DNA from: JALZCH01 sp036387135
GTDB taxonomy: Bacteria > Acidobacteriota > Blastocatellia > Pyrinomonadales > Pyrinomonadaceae
Assembly: GCA_036387135.1 (NCBI GenBank)
Contig: DASVUH010000071.1
Span: 62,001-126,000 of the forward strand
Direction of reading: 5' to 3'
Length of the DNA: 64,000 nucleotides
How positions within the stretch are numbered: position 1 is the first letter of the stretch; each line of letters opens with the position of its first letter. The notes beneath the pieces are model-generated. The model worked only from the letters and a program-made list of their open reading frames with translations. It did no database searches and was not told where the DNA came from. Positions 61,544 through 64,000 of this stretch are shown piece by piece. Both the position numbers and the translations under genes were made by a program.

Positions 61544-63448
61544 ATGTATCGAAGCTTCTCTTTGCTCTCGCTCGTCTGCGCGGTTTCTATCGCCCTAGGG
61601 CTGTTGACAACCGAGACAAACGCGCAAAAATCGAAATCGTCGCCTAAACCCTCTGCCAAAACAGCGGACAAGCGTTCGGATGCCAAATCCGATAAAAAAT
61701 CTGCCAAAGGCAAAAACGACAAACAAACCGCCGACACGAAAGATCGCAACAACTCGAAAGATAAAAAGCAGGCAGACGCTCGCTCGAAAAACAAAAAAGA
61801 CGAACGCGAGGCGCGCGGCAAATCTGACGATAAAAAATCGAAAGATAAGAAACGCGACGACCGCACGGCTGATAAAAAATCTGATAAAAAAACCGATAAA
61901 AAGGACGATAAAAAGTCCGACGACAAACGCGCCGATAAAAAGTCGGACGATAAACGCGGGAACAAAAAAGAAGCCGCAGCCGAACGCCGCGAGCGCGAAC
62001 GCAAAGAAGCCGAAGCACGCCGCGAAGCCGAACGTCGTGAAGCGGAACGCCGCGCCGCAATCGAAGCCGAACAGCGCCGCCGCGAACAAGCCCGCCGCGA
62101 AGCGATTGCCCGCGCTCGCGCTTTTGAACAAGGTCTTCGTGACGAAACCGTCGCCAATATTTTGAAAGACGATTTGACCGGCGAAGATATGGAAATCCGC
62201 CGCGCCGCGATTAACGCTCTCGGCGAACGCGCCGGGTCGGTTGTCGTAATGGACGCGCAAAACGGTCGCGTCGTTTCGATGGTCAATCAGGAATGGGCTG
62301 CGCGCAAAGGTTTCAAACCTTGCTCGACGATTAAACTCGTCACGGGCGTCGCCGGAGTCAACGAAAAAGTCATCAACGAATTCGGCGAAGTCACGACTGC
62401 CCCGTCACGGCTCGATTTGACGGACGCGCTGGCTTATTCAAACAACGGTTATTTTCAAAAGGTCGGCGGCTCGGTCGGTTATAACAAAATGATGAGCTAT
62501 TCGCGCGAGCTGGGACTCGGCGCTCCGACCGGAATCAATCTGCCCGGCGAATCAGCCGGAAAGCTGCCGGAACCGAAAAGCGGTTTTCCTCTGAACCGGA
62601 TGTCTTCGCACGGCGATGATTTTGAAGTCACGCCGCTCCAGCTTGCCGTCGAAGTTTCGGCGATTACCAACGGCGGAAAAGTTTTAAAACCGCACATCGT
62701 CAGAAATCAGCAGGAACAAATCTCTTTCCGCCCGACGATGCGCCGCCAATTGAATCTGCCGCAGACGACTCTGCGCGGAGTGATGCCGGGAATGATGGGC
62801 GCAGTCGCTTACGGAACTGCGCGGCGTGCGAAAGACGATTCTTTAAACATCGCGGGCAAAACCGGCTCGTGCATCGGACAAGGCTCGTGGCTCGGACTTT
62901 TCGCTTCGGTCGCTCCGGTGCAAAATCCGAAATACGCGGTTGTCGTCGTTACGCGCGGACAAGCCGAGCGCGGCAAATGGGCTTCGCAAGTCGCCGGAAA
63001 AGTTTATCAGGCGCTTGCTTCGAGGATTCGCGCCAATGCGCCTCCGCAGCCTATGATTGCGACTCAGCAGCCGGTAATCACGCCGCCGCGTCCGAAGATT
63101 GATGCGCAAACCGCCGCGCGACTTAGCGCCGAAGAAGGCGCTGACGAAGAAGCGCAAGCCGACGCCGAAGGCGGCGATTTTACCAATGGCAAGTCAGCCG
63201 GAAAATCCGGTAAATTCGATTCGCGCGGTGTTGTGACAATTCCGAATGTCACGGCGGCTCCGCCTTTGCCTTCGGTTACAAACAGCAACAAGGTCAAATC
63301 CATCAACAAGGTTTACCCGCGCGGAAATCCGCCCGTTAATCAACTCGCCGCGCCGTCGGCAAATAACACAAACAATTCGCCCGCGAAAGCGCAGCCGTCA
63401 AGCCCGGAACAGCGCCGCCCGCGAATTGTCGTCAATCCGAAACCATAA
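61544..63448 (+). CDS. Penicillin-binding transpeptidase with a long Lys/Asp/Arg/Glu-rich N-terminal region
   Basis: 634 residues from ATG 61544 (MYRSFSLLSLVCAVSIALGL), preceded by GAGG; the frame is open to 61304 but the upstream part is not protein-like. Signal peptide ending TNAQ. Residues ~28-200 are an extreme charged stretch (KSDKKTDKKDDKKSDDKRAD, then RREAERREAERRAAIEAEQR; helical). The transpeptidase domain has S261-x-x-K264 (CSTIKLVTG), SxN (YSNNGYF, S309/N311) and KTG (AGKTGSCIGQG). It cross-links peptidoglycan in the periplasm. The C-tail is Ala/Pro/Asn-rich. The charged region may bind wall polymers or extend the catalytic domain. Confidence 0.9.
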   Translation: MYRSFSLLSLVCAVSIALGLLTTETNAQKSKSSPKPSAKTADKRSDAKSDKKSAKGKNDKQTADTKDRNNSKDKKQADARSKNKKDEREARGKSDDKKSKDKKRDDRTADKKSDKKTDKKDDKKSDDKRADKKSDDKRGNKKEAAAERRERERKEAEARREAERREAERRAAIEAEQRRREQARREAIARARAFEQGLRDETVANILKDDLTGEDMEIRRAAINALGERAGSVVVMDAQNGRVVSMVNQEWAARKGFKPCSTIKLVTGVAGVNEKVINEFGEVTTAPSRLDLTDALAYSNNGYFQKVGGSVGYNKMMSYSRELGLGAPTGINLPGESAGKLPEPKSGFPLNRMSSHGDDFEVTPLQLAVEVSAITNGGKVLKPHIVRNQQEQISFRPTMRRQLNLPQTTLRGVMPGMMGAVAYGTARRAKDDSLNIAGKTGSCIGQGSWLGLFASVAPVQNPKYAVVVVTRGQAERGKWASQVAGKVYQALASRIRANAPPQPMIATQQPVITPPRPKIDAQTAARLSAEEGADEEAQADAEGGDFTNGKSAGKSGKFDSRGVVTIPNVTAAPPLPSVTNSNKVKSINKVYPRGNPPVNQLAAPSANNTNNSPAKAQPSSPEQRRPRIVVNPKP

Positions 63449-63474
63449 GCCGAATTTACATTCGAAAAAACGAA

Positions 63475-63507
63475 GGGAAAAGGAAATCGAAGCCTTTTCC
63501 CTTTTTT
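63475..63507 (+). terminator. Rho-independent terminator of the PBP gene
   Basis: GGGAAAAGG / CCTTTTCCC, short loop, then TTTTTT. Confidence 0.9.
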
Positions 63508-63520
63508 CTGTTTAAATAGC

Positions 63521-63549
63521 TTGACAGAGTTGTGACGTTTACGTGATAT
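63521..63549 (+). promoter_or_regulatory. Sigma-70-like promoter upstream of the 63756 gene
   Basis: Perfect TTGACA (63521-63526), 17-base spacer, TGATAT (63544-63549). It follows the PBP terminator and precedes the secreted-protein gene by about 200 bases. Nothing else coding is seen in 63449-63755. Confidence 0.45.
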
Positions 63550-63755
63550 TTCATTGTTTATATTTAACGGCGCGGAAGGCTTTTGTTGTGCGGCTAAACA
63601 GCCGCCCGACGCTGCGGCGCAAAAAGTTAGCAACCAACTTTGCTGATTTTTTCATCTGATTGCAGCATAAGACGGAAGCCGTCAGTTGCCGGAAATAATT
63701 GATAATAAATCAAAAAAAACGAACGCTAATTTGTGCAGGAAGGAAATTGCAAGTC

Positions 63756-64000
63756 ATGAAAAAAACGTTAAAATTTTTATTGCCCGGCGCGCTCGCGCTC
63801 GCCTTTGTCGCGGCTCCGGCGGTTGTTCCGACGGTTTCGGCTCAAGACACCGCTGCGGCACCCGCCGCCAGTGCCTGTAATCCAGAAGAACAAGCGGCTC
63901 TCGATAAAAAATTTCGTGATAATCGCACGACCAATAGACAGGTGGCTTATCAAACCGCCAAAGAGTATTTAGCTAAGTGCAGTAGCGACGCCGGAGCCGC
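63756..64000 (+). CDS. Secreted protein, N-terminal fragment (window edge)
   Basis: 81 residues before the window ends, no stop reached. A good signal peptide (LKFLLPGALALAFVAAPAVV, cut near VSAQ) and a ribosome site (GGAAGGAAA) about 8 bases upstream. The mature start (SACNPEEQAALDKKFRDNRT, NRQVAYQTAKEYLAKC) is helical, with two Cys, and looks like the opening of a TPR-type protein; too little remains for a family call. Confidence 0.75.
   Translation, partial: MKKTLKFLLPGALALAFVAAPAVVPTVSAQDTAAAPAASACNPEEQAALDKKFRDNRTTNRQVAYQTAKEYLAKCSSDAGA

Noticed and set aside
61435..62286. 283-residue open frame antisense to the PBP gene
   Set aside because: It mirrors the Lys/Asp/Arg-rich repeat on the other strand, giving a Ser/Arg/Phe-rich product with no ribosome site; a composition shadow.
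1..64000. tRNA, rRNA, CRISPR or prophage features
   Set aside because: No cloverleaf, rRNA block, regularly spaced direct repeats with spacers, integrase or phage structural gene was seen by eye; a tRNAscan or Infernal run would be decisive.

Overview
The window looks like chromosomal core genome of a Gram-negative bacterium. Three lipid A/Kdo genes (lpxD, lpxK, waaA) imply an LPS-bearing outer membrane. The mix of Zn-ribbon/PEGA Ser/Thr kinases, FHA-ABC transporters, DUF4142, DUF4126 and DUF4349 proteins, a cyanophycin synthetase and a split F-ATPase cluster at roughly 50% GC suggests Acidobacteriota, probably class Blastocatellia. That placement is an inference from gene content and has not been tested phylogenetically. 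I saw no rRNA, tRNA, CRISPR array, prophage or transposase gene.

Layout. 0-2 kb: tail of a YfbK-type VWA protein and a PlsC acyltransferase. 2-11 kb: acyl-CoA carboxylase beta subunit, a serine hydrolase, two low-complexity secreted proteins, then a tight AtuA / NUDIX / AtuA-C-domain operon, a four-helix-bundle gene bracketed by inverted repeats, and an alpha/beta hydrolase. 11-16 kb: DUF2231, DUF4142, a small HTH-like protein and cyanophycin synthetase (cphA). 16-18.5 kb: membrane part of the F-ATPase only (atpZ, atpI, atpB, atpE). 18.7-22.7 kb: a pseudokinase, then lpxK and waaA. 22.7-25.9 kb: an MsbA-like ABC exporter gene split by a 1.35 kb insertion carrying an unknown membrane protein. 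26-35.5 kb: EF-P, a glycosyltransferase, a RibD-like reductase, an AraC regulator, an exported glucan-dikinase-like protein, a carbonic anhydrase, a GT1 glycosyltransferase, a GntR regulator and a lone microcompartment shell protein.

35.9-46 kb is the most distinctive block. It is a co-directional run of an active transmembrane Ser/Thr kinase (Zn ribbon, kinase, PEGA, SUMF1-like), a TPR protein, a Zn-ribbon pseudokinase carrying repeated TGRL/TGKL motifs, a triple-FHA ABC transporter and a TlpA-like lipoprotein. 46-64 kb: RqcH, an RDD protein that also has a Zn ribbon and a TGRL motif, lpxD, an APC permease, a TPR protein, DsbD-N-like and DUF4349 lipoproteins, DUF4126, an NtrC/NtrB-type two-component pair, a Lys/Asp-rich penicillin-binding protein and a truncated secreted protein.

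A second theme is a set of short palindromic intergenic elements. Many have arms made of tandem 7-mers (also 8- and 9-mers), with a different word at each site. Several abut or overlap start and stop codons, one brackets a gene, and one array lies in frame inside lpxK.
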